From Diphasiastrum complanatum (lineage: Eukaryota; Streptophyta; Lycopodiopsida; Lycopodiales; Lycopodiaceae): a stretch of 64,000 bases of DNA. The position numbers were made by a program, and so were the translations under genes. Position 1 is the stretch's first letter, and each line of letters opens with the position of its first letter. The stretch lies in contig CM055111.1 in the NCBI GenBank assembly GCA_029204225.1, positions 28,044,340 through 28,108,339 on the forward strand. Direction: 5' to 3'. The notes under the pieces were generated by a model. It saw only the letters and a program-made list of their open reading frames with translations, was not told the DNA's origin and made no database searches. Shown one piece after another: positions 21,704 through 32,737 of this stretch.

Positions 21704-22546
21704 TGTGAAGAATTTCCAAATATTGGCAAATCTACCTTGATAAAAAACCATGAAGAATAGTGTAAATTTTGTACATAATTGGGTTCCACACATGTATGGC
21801 CAAAATGCCATGTCGAAACCAACTCCTAATGTAGGTTAGTTCAAGTCAAGAGAGTTGGTCATGTCTATTTGGTGGTCATCCCTACTTTATAGGACCTACA
21901 CCCAAGTTTAAGGTGAAAATTTGAACAACTAGCTACCTACCAAGCATATCTCTAGGATCTAGGCTAGGGTTTCATTTTAGGGCAAGAAGAGTGAGTTAAC
22001 TTCCTTATTACATGCTGAAAATCACCTAACTTCAAGAAGGAAGTCGAATTTGCTATGTATTCCAAGCTCCGATAGTGAGAAGATAGAATATTTTTGGAGC
22101 TCATTGGCAATCTCAAGCTAGTTCACTATGTACATTGAGTTTTTGTGATCCAAATGCAACCAAATCAATTTCTACTTGTTTCTCAGGTTTAAGGCTATAC
22201 TATAGCCTGTAGTATAGTAGCGCTTAGAATCTGATTTCAGTTCATTTTGCAGTAAAGTAGAAGTAGATTTCATGGTTGTTCACCTGAACTGCATGTTGAT
22301 CATTTGGTTGATACATGATGGATTGATTGCATGTGACACGGTTCAAGAGAGACATACTTGAGTTGTCCTCTGACAGGCAGGACATTAACCTTACAAAGAT
22401 AATCTGTCCCTTCTGCCTGATTTTGGGCTTTAAACAAGAAAAAATAACTGTAAGCAAGAGCCCACCATCTCTATTGATAGGCAGAAGAAGAAGCAAGCAA
22501 AAGAATCTTGGTAAACAGATCCTCCCAAGTAGAGAATCTGCCAACA
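21704..22546 (+). repeat. Gypsy-A 5' LTR (family L)
   Basis: Runs from TGTGAAGAATTTCC to GAATCTGCCAACA, about 843 bp, with TG...CA ends and a primer-binding-like site directly after. Its first 138 bp recur at 8134-8271, its last 350 bp recur at 32387-32731, and a middle piece (about 22098-22205) recurs inverted at 57808-57921. Together these define one LTR family with several fragments in the window. Confidence 0.65.
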
Positions 22547-22548
22547 TT

Positions 22549-22561
22549 TGACACCGTTGCC
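22549..22561 (+). promoter_or_regulatory. Primer-binding-like site of gypsy-A
   Basis: TTTGACACCGTTGCC follows the LTR end by two bases. It resembles the TGGCGCCGTTGCC sequence found after the 5' LTR in several plant gypsy lineages, with two substitutions. The copia elements in this window instead use the tRNA-Met-type site. Confidence 0.5.
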
Positions 22562-22807
22562 AACTGCAACATTGTCCCTGTTCAGATCCTTGCAAACAAA
22601 CTCTCAATCTTTTGACACATTTGAGTTTCTACAAACTGGACAGAGCCACATAAATGGCTACATCATTGTCCATATCCACTGGCTAATACACTCGCAAATC
22701 TGCTGGCTGTCTCATTGTTAGCAAACACACCAATAGAGCTGGATTTTCTTCAACACAAGCTCACGCTCCTTTTGTCCCCTCATGCTTCCATTCTCAACCG
22801 TAGGCCC

Positions 22808-23350
22808 CTCTAAAATCTCAATTGGAACCCCTGTGTGAAATCTCAACCGGAGCTCCTGTGTGAAATCTCAACCAGAGCCCCTGTGAAATCTCAAATGGAG
22901 CCCCTCTGAAATCTCAACTGGAGCCTCTATGAAATCTCAACCGGATCCCTATGAAATCTCAACCGGAGCCCCTCTAAAATCTCAACCGGAGCACTCTTTC
23001 AAATCTCAACCGGAATGCTCGTTCAAATCTCAACCGGAACAGTCGTTCAAATCTCAATCAGAGCCAATCATCAGATCTTGACCAAAACAGCGCATCAGAT
23101 CTTGACTGCAGTGTTGCGATCAAATCTTGACCGACGGGTTTCGATCAAATCTCGACCAAAAAGTTTCTCTGAAACCTCAACCGAAGGGTTTCGATCAAAT
23201 CTCGACCAAGGGCAGCGATCAAATCTCGATTGTAGGGTCTCGATCAAATCTTGACCGAAGGCTCAAGTCTAGTCTCGACCAAAGGAGATCTCGATTGCGG
23301 CAATTAGGTCAATTCTTGACCGGAGCAATTACATCCCATCTCGACCGAAC
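22808..23350 (+). repeat. Degenerate minisatellite, about 24-bp unit, in the gypsy-A leader
   Basis: Around two dozen imperfect units of the type AAATCTCAACCGGAGCCCC, drifting toward GATCAAATCTCGACCGAAGG in the second half. Units vary from about 19 to 28 bp. Two frames stay open through part of it and give a repeated RSNLDRR-like peptide, which is expected from the repeat. It lies between the PBS and the copia-2 insertion, in the untranslated leader of the gypsy element. Confidence 0.8.
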
Positions 23351-23627
23351 CGGATCAAGACCATAACTTTTAAACGAGACCTCTAATTGCCATTTTGACC
23401 GAACCACCATCTCCCCAAAGCATTAGAGGTTGAAAAAAAAAAGGGCATGAACACCAAAAAAAATTTCAAAAAAAATAAAACTCATACCAATAAAAAGCCC
23501 TTTTCATACTGAGTCTCCCCCTTCACTTCCTTTAACACCCTAAAAAAAATCCAAAAAATCCAAAGAACACCAAAAATCCAAAAAAGTCACAAACTCTAAA
23601 AGATTCAAAAACACCAGAAACACATAC

Positions 23628-24173
23628 CTAACACAACGCAGAAGGTTAGAACGTTTCGTGCTCGTCTTCTCCTTCTCTTTTTGCGAACAATTTTCTTTCT
23701 TTTGAATTGTCAGTGTCTCACTTGTTGGCGGATTGACACTCTGCTCTTACGCTGTGTTCTACTTGTTGGCAGACTTTCATGTACAACTATGGTGTCTTTA
23801 CTTTCTTACTCTATTCGCTACGTCTCTCTCTATCTCTTACCGATCTCAGTATTCTCATCTCTATATAGTTATGATCCAGAGATGATCGTTTATACCTCCA
23901 CTATGTGGAGTTTTTACAAGATAGCTAAAACGTCGAATCACAAGACTAGTTAACACTAATCAACTAGTTAGTTAGTCTCCGTCATTGCTACTTGTTTCAG
24001 CTGGGCATGAAGCCCATTGAGCTGCCAGCTAGCAGCGTGAAAGATTTTTTTTCATTTGATTTATAATCTCCCGTTTGCTTTTGTTCTTTTTGTTTCTTTT
24101 TGTAGTTTTCATTTTGCGTCTCTTTTGCGGTTTGTGGTCTTGGAGGTGTGTTTGAGATTTGCAAATGATTCAA
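23628..24173 (-). repeat. Copia-2 3' LTR (partial)
   Basis: Aligns with the 5' LTR over most of its length, for example CGCAGAAGG, the block ending in TCTATATAGTTATGATC, CACTATGTGGA, GACTAGTTAA, and GCTGGGCATGAAGCCCATTGAG. It lacks the segment 27460-27600 of the 5' copy and ends where pol sequence begins. Confidence 0.85.
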
Positions 24174-24184
24174 GATCTCCAGTC

Positions 24185-24820
24185 CTAGGCATTTTGTTGT
24201 TTTTTCAAGATCTGTGATTTTATAATCTGACTCTTTGTGTCTTTGATCAACATTAAGGAGTTTCCTATCATCAGCGAATCATCCATGAAAATGGTCAGTA
24301 TCACAAAATCCTTTCCTACTCTTTTGATATAGACATTATAGTCTAGTTGAGTAGGATTGAAATCTAGAGACTTCAGAAGACTATCAAGCTTTTTGTACCA
24401 GACTCGTGATGCATGTTTTAGACCGTAGATGCATCTCTGTAATTGACAAACATATTGTCTGTTGTCGGGGTCTTCATAGCCTTCTGGTTGCTTCATGAAA
24501 ATTTTTTCCTCTAGATCTCCATGGAGAAAGGCTGTTTTCACGTCAATCTGGTGAATTTTCAGATTGTAATGTGTGGCGTATGCAAGAAGCAGCCTTATGC
24601 TTGTCATCTTGACCATGGACGAACATGTGTCAAAATAGTCGACACCATATCTTTGCATGTAGCCCTTTGCGACAAGCCTTGCTTTGTAGCGGCCAATGGT
24701 GCCATCTGATTTCAGCTTTTTCTTGTACACCCACTTGCAGTCGACTACTTTTCTATTTTTTGGCAGTGGCTCTAATGTCCATGCCTCGTTTCGTCTCATC
24801 GACTCAATCTCTTCTGACAT
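24185..24820 (-). pseudogene. Copia-2 reverse transcriptase (N-terminal two thirds)
   Basis: An uninterrupted frame with NEAWTLEPLPKNRKVVDCKW, YKARLVAKGYMQRYGVDYFD, KIHQIDVKTAFLHGDLEEKI (first catalytic Asp in QIDVKTAFLHG), EGYEDPDNRQYVCQLQRCIY and VWYKKLDSLLKS, reaching ILTIFMDDSLMIG, where the YVDD box is FMDD. It ends in sequence unrelated to RT at the deletion junction with the 3' LTR, so the RT thumb and RNase H are missing. Confidence 0.88.
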
Positions 24821-25081
24821 TGCCTGTTTTCAGAATTCTCCCTCTAGACTCTAAATCGCTTCTTGGTATGTTGTTGGCTCTTCTATGAAGCTGCAGTACT
24901 CAAACTACATGTCTTCACTCCATTGAAGATTGTCAGAATAGCGGTCTGGAGGTCTTCTTTGTTTCATTGACCTTCTAGGTTCGTTTCGTCGCTTCTCAAG
25001 CATTTCTTGTTTAAGGGGTTGATCCTTTGTTTTCTGCTGCTTTGGAGTCTGGGGTCCTGCATTTTGATTTGATGTCTGTTC

Positions 25082-25964
25082 TCAATCTCCCTCTTGAATA
25101 GGCAACAATGTGAAGATCTCATGGCCTCTTTCGTCTTTCAGTCCAGGGAATGTGATCTTGTCGAACTTTACATCTCTGTTCGAAACAACCTTCTTTGTGG
25201 TTGGATCATAGAGTCTGTACACATGTGTTCCGTTTGAGTAGCCGACCATGATTGTTTGCTCGGATTTGTCGTCGAGCTTGCTTCTCTTTTTCTTTGAAAT
25301 GTGCTTGTATGCTGCACATCCAAACACTCGTGCGTATGACAGATCAGGATTTCTGCCTGTCCACATTTCATATGGTGTTTTGTTCTCCAGCGCTATCATT
25401 ATAGTTCTGTTCTTCAGGTGTACAGCTGCAGCTATTGCCTCGGTCCAGAATTGGCCTGACAATTGAGCCTGTGCTATTATGCATCTAGCTCTTTCGACTA
25501 ACGTTCTATTTTTTCTTTCTGCCACACCGTTGTATTTTGGTGTGTATGCAGGAGTGAACTAGTGTTCAATCGTCTGTTTTTCGTAGAATCTTGAGAATTC
25601 TGTGCTTTTGTATTTACCTCCATTGTCAGATCTAAGGATCTGTTATCCTTTTTGAGGTGTGTCGCTCTGCGAATGCCATGAACTTCTTGAAAGAATCCAA
25701 TACTTCGGATTTCTTCTTCAAGTAGTAGATCATGGTCATTCGACTATAATCATCTATGAACGTTAGAAAATATCTCGAACCTGAGAGCGGATCTATTTTC
25801 ATCGATCCACACACGTCAGAGTGGACAAGCTCAAGAACTTTCGTGGCTCTTCTTCCTTCGTGTGTGAATGGATTCCGATGTTGCTTGCCTTTCTGACGAG
25901 CTTTGCAGAACTCAGCCTCGGGCCTTGATATTTTGAGACCTGTGACAATGTCCTTTGTGCTCAT
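25082..25964 (-). pseudogene. Copia-2 integrase
   Basis: Two frames joined by a stop region at about 25530-25630. The upstream one has FCKARQKGKQHRNPF, KVLELVHSDVCGSMK (first Asp), YFLTFIDDYSRMTMIYYLKK and SFKKFMAFAERHT. The downstream one has AERKNRTLVERARCII (catalytic Glu), GQFWTEAIAAAVHLKNR, TPYEMWTGRNPDLSYARVFG and TIMVGYSNGTHVYRLYDP. This is the usual copia integrase order. The segment with the second core Asp (SDNGG region) lies in the interrupted part. Confidence 0.87.
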
Positions 25965-27103
25965 GTGTACAGGCTCCGCATGTTTAGATGATACATTCTC
26001 CTATGCCAGAGCTGATCTTCATTTTTTGAAGCATTTAATATGCTATCAAAGTTGCTGATTATTTTGGCCTGGTAGAGGTTTCCTTCTCTACATCTGACAG
26101 TCAGCAACTTGTTTGTTGTCTTCTCGATCATACGACAAGTGTTTCCATCGAACAAAACTCGAATGCCTAGATCTGCCATCTTGGAGACAAATAGTAGATC
26201 CTTTCTAAGTGAGGGCACATAGAGTGCTCCTGGCAGTTTTGCTTGGCCTGACAGTGTTCGTAGCTGTAGAGAGTCGATGCCCTTGACATTGTGTCTGCTT
26301 CCATAGCCTAGAATCACCGCTCTGTCGTTTTTGAGTTTGCAAAAGTTGATCAAGAAATTCTTGTTGCAAGTTATGTGAGATGTTGCTCCTGAATTGATGA
26401 CCACATCGTAGTCATGTTTGGAGTATCTTGTCGAAGCTTCGTCGAGTATCGTGAAAGCTTCATCACCTCTTTTTGCATCTTTAGATGATTCTACAATGTT
26501 TGCCTTTTCAGCTTTGTTTTTTCTTTTTGAGTTGAATCTGCAGTCGTATGTAGAATGTCCTTTCTTCTTGCAATGCATGCAAGATATTGTTGGATTGAAC
26601 CAGCATTTGTTGGCCATATGGCCTGGTTTGTGATAATGATTGCAAGAAGAAGATTGTTGATTCGAGGACTTCGTCTTCTCGAATCTTGGCTTGTTTTTGT
26701 TCTTCTTCTTTCCTTTTGTGAAGAGAGCCTTTTTTTGATCACTGCTTCCCTCTCCTTCATCTCTCATCAGTCTCTCATCAGCCACAAGACTGACTGCTTT
26801 GTCAAATGTCATATCTGATAGACTCAGTATGAGCATTCTCAGCGGCTGATAGGACGTCGATAGAGATTTCATGAAGCACATCAGTTGCTGTGGTGCTGGG
26901 ACCTGGTGTTCCTGTCCTGATGTAGCGAGTTGAGTGAATATCATTCTGATCTTCTCAATGTGCTGATCCAGCTGGTTGACATCCCACCGTATTGATTGCA
27001 ACTGATTGTGAAGGTGCATGACTGAAGCTGCAGTCCTCACTTCATACTTCTGCTTTAATCTTTTCCATGCTGCATGGCTGCTTTCGTAGTCTTCAATCTG
27101 CAT
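25961..27103 (-). pseudogene. Copia-2 gag-protease
   Basis: A 380-codon open frame. Gag is UBN2-type (AAWKRLKQKYEVRTAASVMH, QLQSIRWDVNQLDQHIEKIR). Two knuckles follow: CNHYHKPGHMANKC, where the second Cys is His, and CMHCKKKGHSTYDC, which is canonical. The protease triplet is VINSGATSHIT: the catalytic Asp of DSG is Asn, so this copy cannot be an active aspartic protease. It ends with LPGALYVPSLRKDLLFVSKM and the preintegrase block LWHRRMYHLNMRSL. The true gag start is upstream, where the sequence to 27300 is broken by stops. Confidence 0.88.
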
Positions 27104-27371
27104 GAGTAGATCTTCATTTATGGATGAAACGATGATCGCTCATCCTTTCTGAAACATTCAACTCTCCTCAGGTCTCCCTCTGGAGGCTGCACCTCTGAGA
27201 GCTCGGTCACCGACCAGATGCCTTCGTCCTTCAGGAGTGTTTTGATTTTGAATTTCTAGATTCTGTAATTTGCGCCATCGAGACTGATTGCTACTCTGGT
27301 CTAGATTGTCATAGCCATATTATGTTGTCTAGAAGAATCATTGTTGGGATATCAATATTGACAACCTGTTG

Positions 27372-28189
27372 GCTCTGATACCATGTCGCAGAAGGCCAGA
27401 ATGTTTTGTGCTCGTCTTCTCCTTCTCTTTTCGCGAATAAGTTTTTTTCTTTTGAATTTTCTTTTTGTGCGGAAGCCCTTACAGGATCCCAAACACTCAA
27501 CTACGCATCGCAGAACATATTTTATTCTAACAATCAAGACACATAGCACAACACAAAGAGATACAGGAAAATAGAGCGACTATATAATTAGTTTGGTTTT
27601 AAAGCAAGATCGTCAATGTCTCGCTTGTTTGCAAATTGACACTCTGCTATTACGCTGTGTGCTGCTCGTTGGCAGACTTTCATGCACAGCTATGGTGTCT
27701 TTACTTTCTTACTCTATTCTCTACGTCTCTCTCTATCTCTCACTGATCTCAGTATTCTCATCTCTATATAGTTATGATCTAGAGAGGATCATTTATACCT
27801 CCACTATGTGGACTTTTTCCAAGATAGCTAAAACATCGAATCACAAGACTAGTTAATACTAATCAACTAGTTAGTTAGTCTCCGTCGTTGCTACTTGTTT
27901 CAGCTGGGCATGAAGCCCATTGAGCTGCCAACTGGTAGCGTGAAAGATTTTTTTTCATTTGATTCATAATCTCCCGTTTGCTTTCGTTCTTTTCATTTCT
28001 TTTCATAGTTTTCATTTTGCGTCTCTTTTGCGGTTTGTGGTCCTGGAGGTGTGTTTACGATTTGCAAATGATTCGCGAATCGTTCGTGCTTTGAGTCAAA
28101 GACATGTTGACTATCGCAAATCGTTCTCGTTCAACCTTCGTGTCTTGTTCATGCTTTGACAAAGTTGCAGGAGCTCACCATTTCTGACA
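27372..28189 (-). repeat. Copia-2 5' LTR and primer-binding site
   Basis: The minus-strand sequence TGGTATCAGAGCC (27372-27384) abuts the LTR and is a perfect 13-base match to the expected initiator tRNA-Met site. In plus orientation the LTR starts TGTCGCAGAAGG and ends CATTTCTGACA, about 805 bp, and is complete. The U3 end carries GATTCGCGAATCGTTCG and similar motifs, like the copia-1 LTR. Confidence 0.85.
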
Positions 28190-28259
28190 CATACAGATCC
28201 TGAAATCCTAGAAGCTTATCCATACCAGATAAGGTCCTCTACAACTGAACAAATCAGAC

Positions 28260-29530
28260 ATCATAGGTTCTACCGAATGCGGTCCCAACTCCACAAGCCA
28301 TCCACAAACCCATTCACAGAACAAGAGCCTGATAGAGCCAAGTCTTCACGAGCACGAGCCCATTTTTATGGTGCTGAACCCTCCCAGGTCAGAACCAACC
28401 TTAATGGTGCTTCTGCCACTCACGGAGCTCATCTTGAGAGACATACACCCAAGCTAGATCTACCAAAGTATGATGGTACTTCAGACCCTCAAAGATTTTT
28501 TGCAAATCTTTGAGAATGCATGTGATGTGTATGGTGAAGCATCTCCTGCTGCCATGGTCCAACTGTTTTCGATGACCATGATCGCTAAAGCACGTGATTG
28601 GTTTTTCAACCTTGATCGTGAAGATAAGACAGACTGGTCAATTTTGAAAGAGTCCTTTATCAAGCATTTTAAGCCCTTTCGCTTGATAGAGAGTCCTTTT
28701 GTCAAATTGAGTAACATCAAGATGGCAAAAGATGAACGTGTACAAGACTACATCGAGCGTTTCAAATGCCTCAAAAGTCAAGTACATGAACAACCCTTTG
28801 AACAAATGCTCATCATTTGGTTCTTAGTCGGCCTTCCAAGATGGATTAGATGCGAGCTTAAATCCAATGATGAATATATGAGCCTAAAGTTAGCTATGTC
28901 TGATGCCATCAAGAGGAAGATGAAGGACCAGATGTTGATGAATCCAGAGAAAGGAGAACACCACGTGCTTCTGTCCATGAGTCGAAGCTGCTCGAGGACA
29001 CTCGAGATCAGCTTTGGAAATCCCAGTTGGAGTTGCTTAATAAGCAACACCAACTACAGATGGAGAAACTCACCAATGAGTTTCAAACTACCCTGAAGTC
29101 TATCCAAAGCAGTATGCCTGGTCAGCCAAACACTGGATAGGTACCCTATAAACGAAAACCAATATGGTGCCCACACTGTCAAGCTACGCATCCTGCTGAT
29201 GCTTGTCCTTCATATTAGCCTATCCAAGCACATACAGTAAACCGATATGAAGAATAGCCATCACAATTTGGAAATTTCTTGAATTATCATGAATACCCAC
29301 CAGATTGTCCAGAACCATTAGCCATACAAGATGGCTATGTTATTATACAAGGGCCATTGAACAATAGATGTTTCATCTGTGGTGAATCCGGCCACGTTAT
29401 GGCTGATTGTCCAGTCAAGACCAAGTACCACACCGAGTGTCCCGATTGTGTCAGAAAACACAGTTTCAAAGACTGTCTGAAACAACCAACTAAGTTCCTA
29501 CCTGTCCGTCACGTCAGTTATGAATCATGA
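28260..29530 (+). pseudogene. Gypsy-A gag with zinc knuckle
   Basis: Coding resumes on the far side of copia-2 in the orientation of the gypsy LTR at 21704. Blocks are LDLPKYDGTSDPQRFF, then in another frame ENACDVYGEASPAAMVQLF, ARDWFFNLDREDKTDWSILK, ESFIKHFKPF, ERVQDYIERFKCLKSQV and FLVGLPRWIRCELK, the retrotransposon-gag pattern. A knuckle CFICGESGHVMADC (CX2CX4HX4C) lies near 29370. Two frameshifts (about 28480 and 28960) break it. Protease and pol are not found downstream. Confidence 0.85.
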
Positions 29531-31616
29531 TAGGATCCTCACGACAACACAACACGAGCACCATAGCACCCAACTGCTCAACTTGCTGCTCACTCGAGAA
29601 GTTTCTAGCAAACTTCTACAATACCATGCACTACACCAGCTCCATAATGCAAAAACACACTAATATGACATGAGTCCTTGTAGGAGAAAAGCGAAATCGA
29701 TATTCTGTCATCATGCCTTGTTTTTGACAAGGGGAGAGTTCTTTCATTACTCTAAAAGATCAATAGAAACATGAAATTGCCCAGGTGAATTATATATGTG
29801 GATGAATGACTTTTTGTTTGACAAGTGCTCTACAACTTTCACTCTCGGTAACATTGGTATCTTCCTTGTTTATTTTTTGTAATTTTTTGATTTGGTAATT
29901 TCTTCTAATTGCATATCTTTTTCTAGATTGTTTTTAGTTCATCAAGGATAGCCATTGAACAGGAGACATCATGTAGCATATCTCAAGAATAGCTTGTCAT
30001 TCATCTATCAATATTCAAATCACCTTATGCAGAGTTTCGGATTTTTGCGCATCCACCAAATCTGCAAGGTGCATATCACATCTGAGTTGGTTCCTGCATC
30101 TCATTGCCATATTCATCTTCGAGTCAACTACAACAAGATTGAAACAAATTTAGTTAAAATTTGTTCAGTCTTTAGTCCAATCACATGTTCAACATGTTTT
30201 CAACTTCGTGTTCCACACGCCGACCCAATCTTGAGCATGCACAATTACCAGCAACAACATCCCCACTAATTGATTTTGGGGAGGGGGAGAGAGTGGATCT
30301 GCTTGGATCCACTAGAGCAGTTACGCTGCTAGCAACAACATCAGCAAGACCAACAACCAAGGTCACAAGTCAAATATGAAAAAAAAAAAAAGACAAGGCT
30401 AAGCAAGCAAATGGGCAATCCAAAGAGACTCAATCAGAAGAAGTACCTCAGTCACGACAAAAATCCTTCAGAAAGGGAAAAACAGGCATTGGAAAATCAG
30501 TCTCCTTCTTCAACCGACCTCTTGCCATACTTCTGTGCCCATTCTCATGCTTATCGTTCACACCATCTACCGATGTCACCACCTCCACCCAACCTTCCAT
30601 CTGTTTGTTTATCATTAGTTTACTGTTCTTCTGAAATATTCCTAGTTTTTTATAGTCTTATCGAAACAGCTGATAGATCATTGCAAATGTCCTATGGAGA
30701 CTAACTACCACCGACAATGGTTGATCATCCAGAAAGAAGATCTACAAAAGCAAACGAAGCCGCAAAAAGAAATAAAGAAAGAAGCTGAGGAGGAAAGGAC
30801 AAAACTTAAGCAACAGTTGAGTCAGATCGATCTTGATCAAAAGAGACTCTCTGGAGCAATGATAGTTGATTTCTCTCTTATAAAGCCCAAAGAGATCCAA
30901 AAGTAATGGATCAAAAGAAAGAGCTGTAGAAAAAGAAAGATAAAGACAACCAAGAACCTGCAAAATAAAGCGAGCTCCTCACCCAACAAGTGGTGGTCGA
31001 AGCTCGACATTGCAAGGATCCAAGGCTGCAACTGTAGAACTATCAGTTCCACCACCCGCCCACCAAGAATTCATCATGTTCCTTATTGTTATCAAACCGT
31101 CCATCCAAATCTGTTCCTACCACCAAGTCTTTAATGATGAGTCCATCCCCTTCAGATTGATAATCAAAGTTTGTGCAACCTACAGATTGAAGGTTTTCTT
31201 TAAGACTGGGACTTCGATTGAAGGAAGAACTGTGGAAATGCCTAGAAGCAAAATGGAGGATATAGACCTCCCAAAAGTTAGTATCTTCCAAGAAACCAAA
31301 GATGAACTCATCAATGATAGATATAAGTGATATAAAGGACATGAGAAAAACACTCAGACATGCAGAGTTGTGAAGCTGCTGGGAGCTCCCCAGATTCTAA
31401 GAATGTCAACCAATTGCAGCAATAAGACATTCTGGTTAAATTGCGACAATTTGCGAAAATAATTTTGATAAAGACTGACAACAATAAACCCTTGTTTTTA
31501 TGTAAGCAAACGAGGATCTACGCTTTTCCAAGTGCCGATCGAAGATGCCAATGTGAAAGCGGAGCGACATCATCCAATATGAGTTGCAGTGGGTCCTGCA
31601 ACACATTAGGAGTGGG
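29531..31616 (+). other. Degenerate gypsy-A interior with short open frames
   Basis: No pol domain is visible. A 70-codon frame at 30694-30906 is strongly charged and coiled-coil-like (KEIKKEAEEERTKLKQQLSQ), and a 106-codon frame at 31010-31330 carries KVCATYRLKVFFKTGTSIEG. A coiled-coil frame also precedes the related LTR-like copy at 45 kb, so these may be remnants of an accessory frame of the same family. An A-run lies at 30377-30391. Confidence 0.35.
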
Positions 31617-32386
31617 ATGATGTTGGCTGATTCTGACGAATCCCCAAGATACTCGGACAGAGCAACTCAAGAGCACCTCTCATCTTAGACTGACGAGGTC
31701 TCTGAGAAGAGGAGACTAACGAACATTGAGAGCTGAGGAATACTAGTTAGTAATGACAAGCCGGACCTGTGTAAGCCTCATGGTGAATCCCAGAAGATGG
31801 AATGACCACGTAGGAACTAGTATTTCTAGGCAAATGTAATAAATGCAAGTAGACCCCTCTTAAAGAAAGTAGAGTGAGCCATCTTATGATGGTGACCTCT
31901 AGTGGAGAGCATTATTCCACTTGTAATTTGTGAAATGTGGAAATTTCACTAGAATGTCATCTAAGGAGCTCTCTTGCTTATTTAAGAGGCTCCCTCTTTG
32001 TGAAGAGGAGCTTTTTGTGTATTGTATCAACTCCATGCTGAAATGAGAAGAGCCTCCACGAGCTAGATGCATCCATTGAGCTCCTTGATCATGATGGTTT
32101 TCTTGAGTGATGCCCCTATGATCATGCCCTTCCATTCCTATTATGTGTGGTTGTGGACTTAGAGTGGATTAGTTTTCATTTATTGTTTGTGGATTAATGT
32201 AGGAATCAGCATTCAAGTAAACTAAATAGGCTAGAAATGTGGTATAAATCTTGCATATCCTCCAACATTCTAGTTTTTGATGTTCTTGGGATGTCCAAGA
32301 ATCAAAAGACTGGTTTCTTTCTTGATTCTTGGACCTCTAAAATGCTGTAGATTAGTTCTTGTTTCTTGTTTTGTCAATTTATGCAA
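31617..32386 (+). repeat. LTR U3-like repeat, copy 1
   Basis: The block matches, in inverted orientation, 44380-45120. Shared landmarks in order are a GAGGTCTC / GAGGAG stretch, GAATCCCAGA then GGAATGACCACGTAGGA, GAGTGAGCCA, GTGAAATnnG, CTTGCTTATTTAAG, ACTAAATAGG, and CAAGAATCAA near the 3' side. It contains CTTATTTAAGAGG, a plausible TATA-type element. It leads directly into the R-U5-like block shared with the 21704 LTR, so the two together may form a 3' LTR with a U3 unlike that of the 5' LTR. Confidence 0.6.
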
Positions 32387-32731
32387 GTATAGTAGTGCTT
32401 AGGATCTTATTTCAGTTCATTTTGCAACAAAGTAGAAGTAGATTTCATGGTTGTTCACCTGAACTACATGCTGATTATTTGGTTGAACGTTTTGGTTATA
32501 TGATGGATTGATTGCATGTGACATGGTTCAAGAGAGACAGACTTGAGTTGTCCTCTGACAGGCATGACATTAATACTACAAAGATAATTTGTCCCTTCTG
32601 CTTGATTTTGGGCTTTAAACAAGAAAGAATAACTCTAAGCAAGAGCCCACCGTCTCTGCTGATAGGCAGAAGAAGAAGAAAGCAAAAGAATCTTAGTAAA
32701 CAGATCCTCCCAAGCAGAGGATCTACCAACA
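32387..32731 (+). repeat. R-U5-like 3' part of LTR family L
   Basis: From GTATAGTAGTGCTTAGG to ATCTACCAACA it matches 22197-22546 closely, with one inserted stretch GAACGTTTTGGTTA. The CA end falls at 32731, immediately before decayed copia coding sequence of opposite strand, so it marks the boundary of gypsy-A inside a copia element. Confidence 0.75.
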
Positions 32732-32737
32732 TAGACT

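Larger units (their letters stand above)
23628..28189 (-). mobile_element. Copia-2: nested Ty1/copia element with two LTRs
   Basis: A minus-strand copia element inside the gypsy-A leader. It has a 5' LTR (27385-28189), PBS, gag, protease, integrase, RT, and a 3' LTR that begins near 23628 and stops matching at 24173. The YVDD-to-RNase H part of pol and about 100 bp of LTR are deleted at the 24173 junction, and the 3' LTR also lacks a 200-bp internal segment present in the other. CATAC flanks both ends (23623-23627 and 28190-28194), a candidate target duplication, though six extra bases separate it from the 3' LTR. Confidence 0.85.

Noticed and set aside
22242..22607. A 121-codon minus-strand frame across the LTR
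   Set aside because: It lies in the R-U5 part of LTR family L, and the related frame at 32496-32732 simply reflects the repeat.
22800..23350. CRISPR array
   Set aside because: Units are degenerate and directly adjacent with no unique spacers, and the context is a plant retrotransposon.
23015..23366. Repeated-peptide frames in the minisatellite
   Set aside because: The repeat unit length occasionally keeps frame; the peptide repeat follows from the DNA repeat and no start or neighbouring exon supports a gene.
29955..30269. A 104-codon plus-strand frame after gypsy-A gag
   Set aside because: No protease or RT motif is present; it is likely decayed interior sequence.
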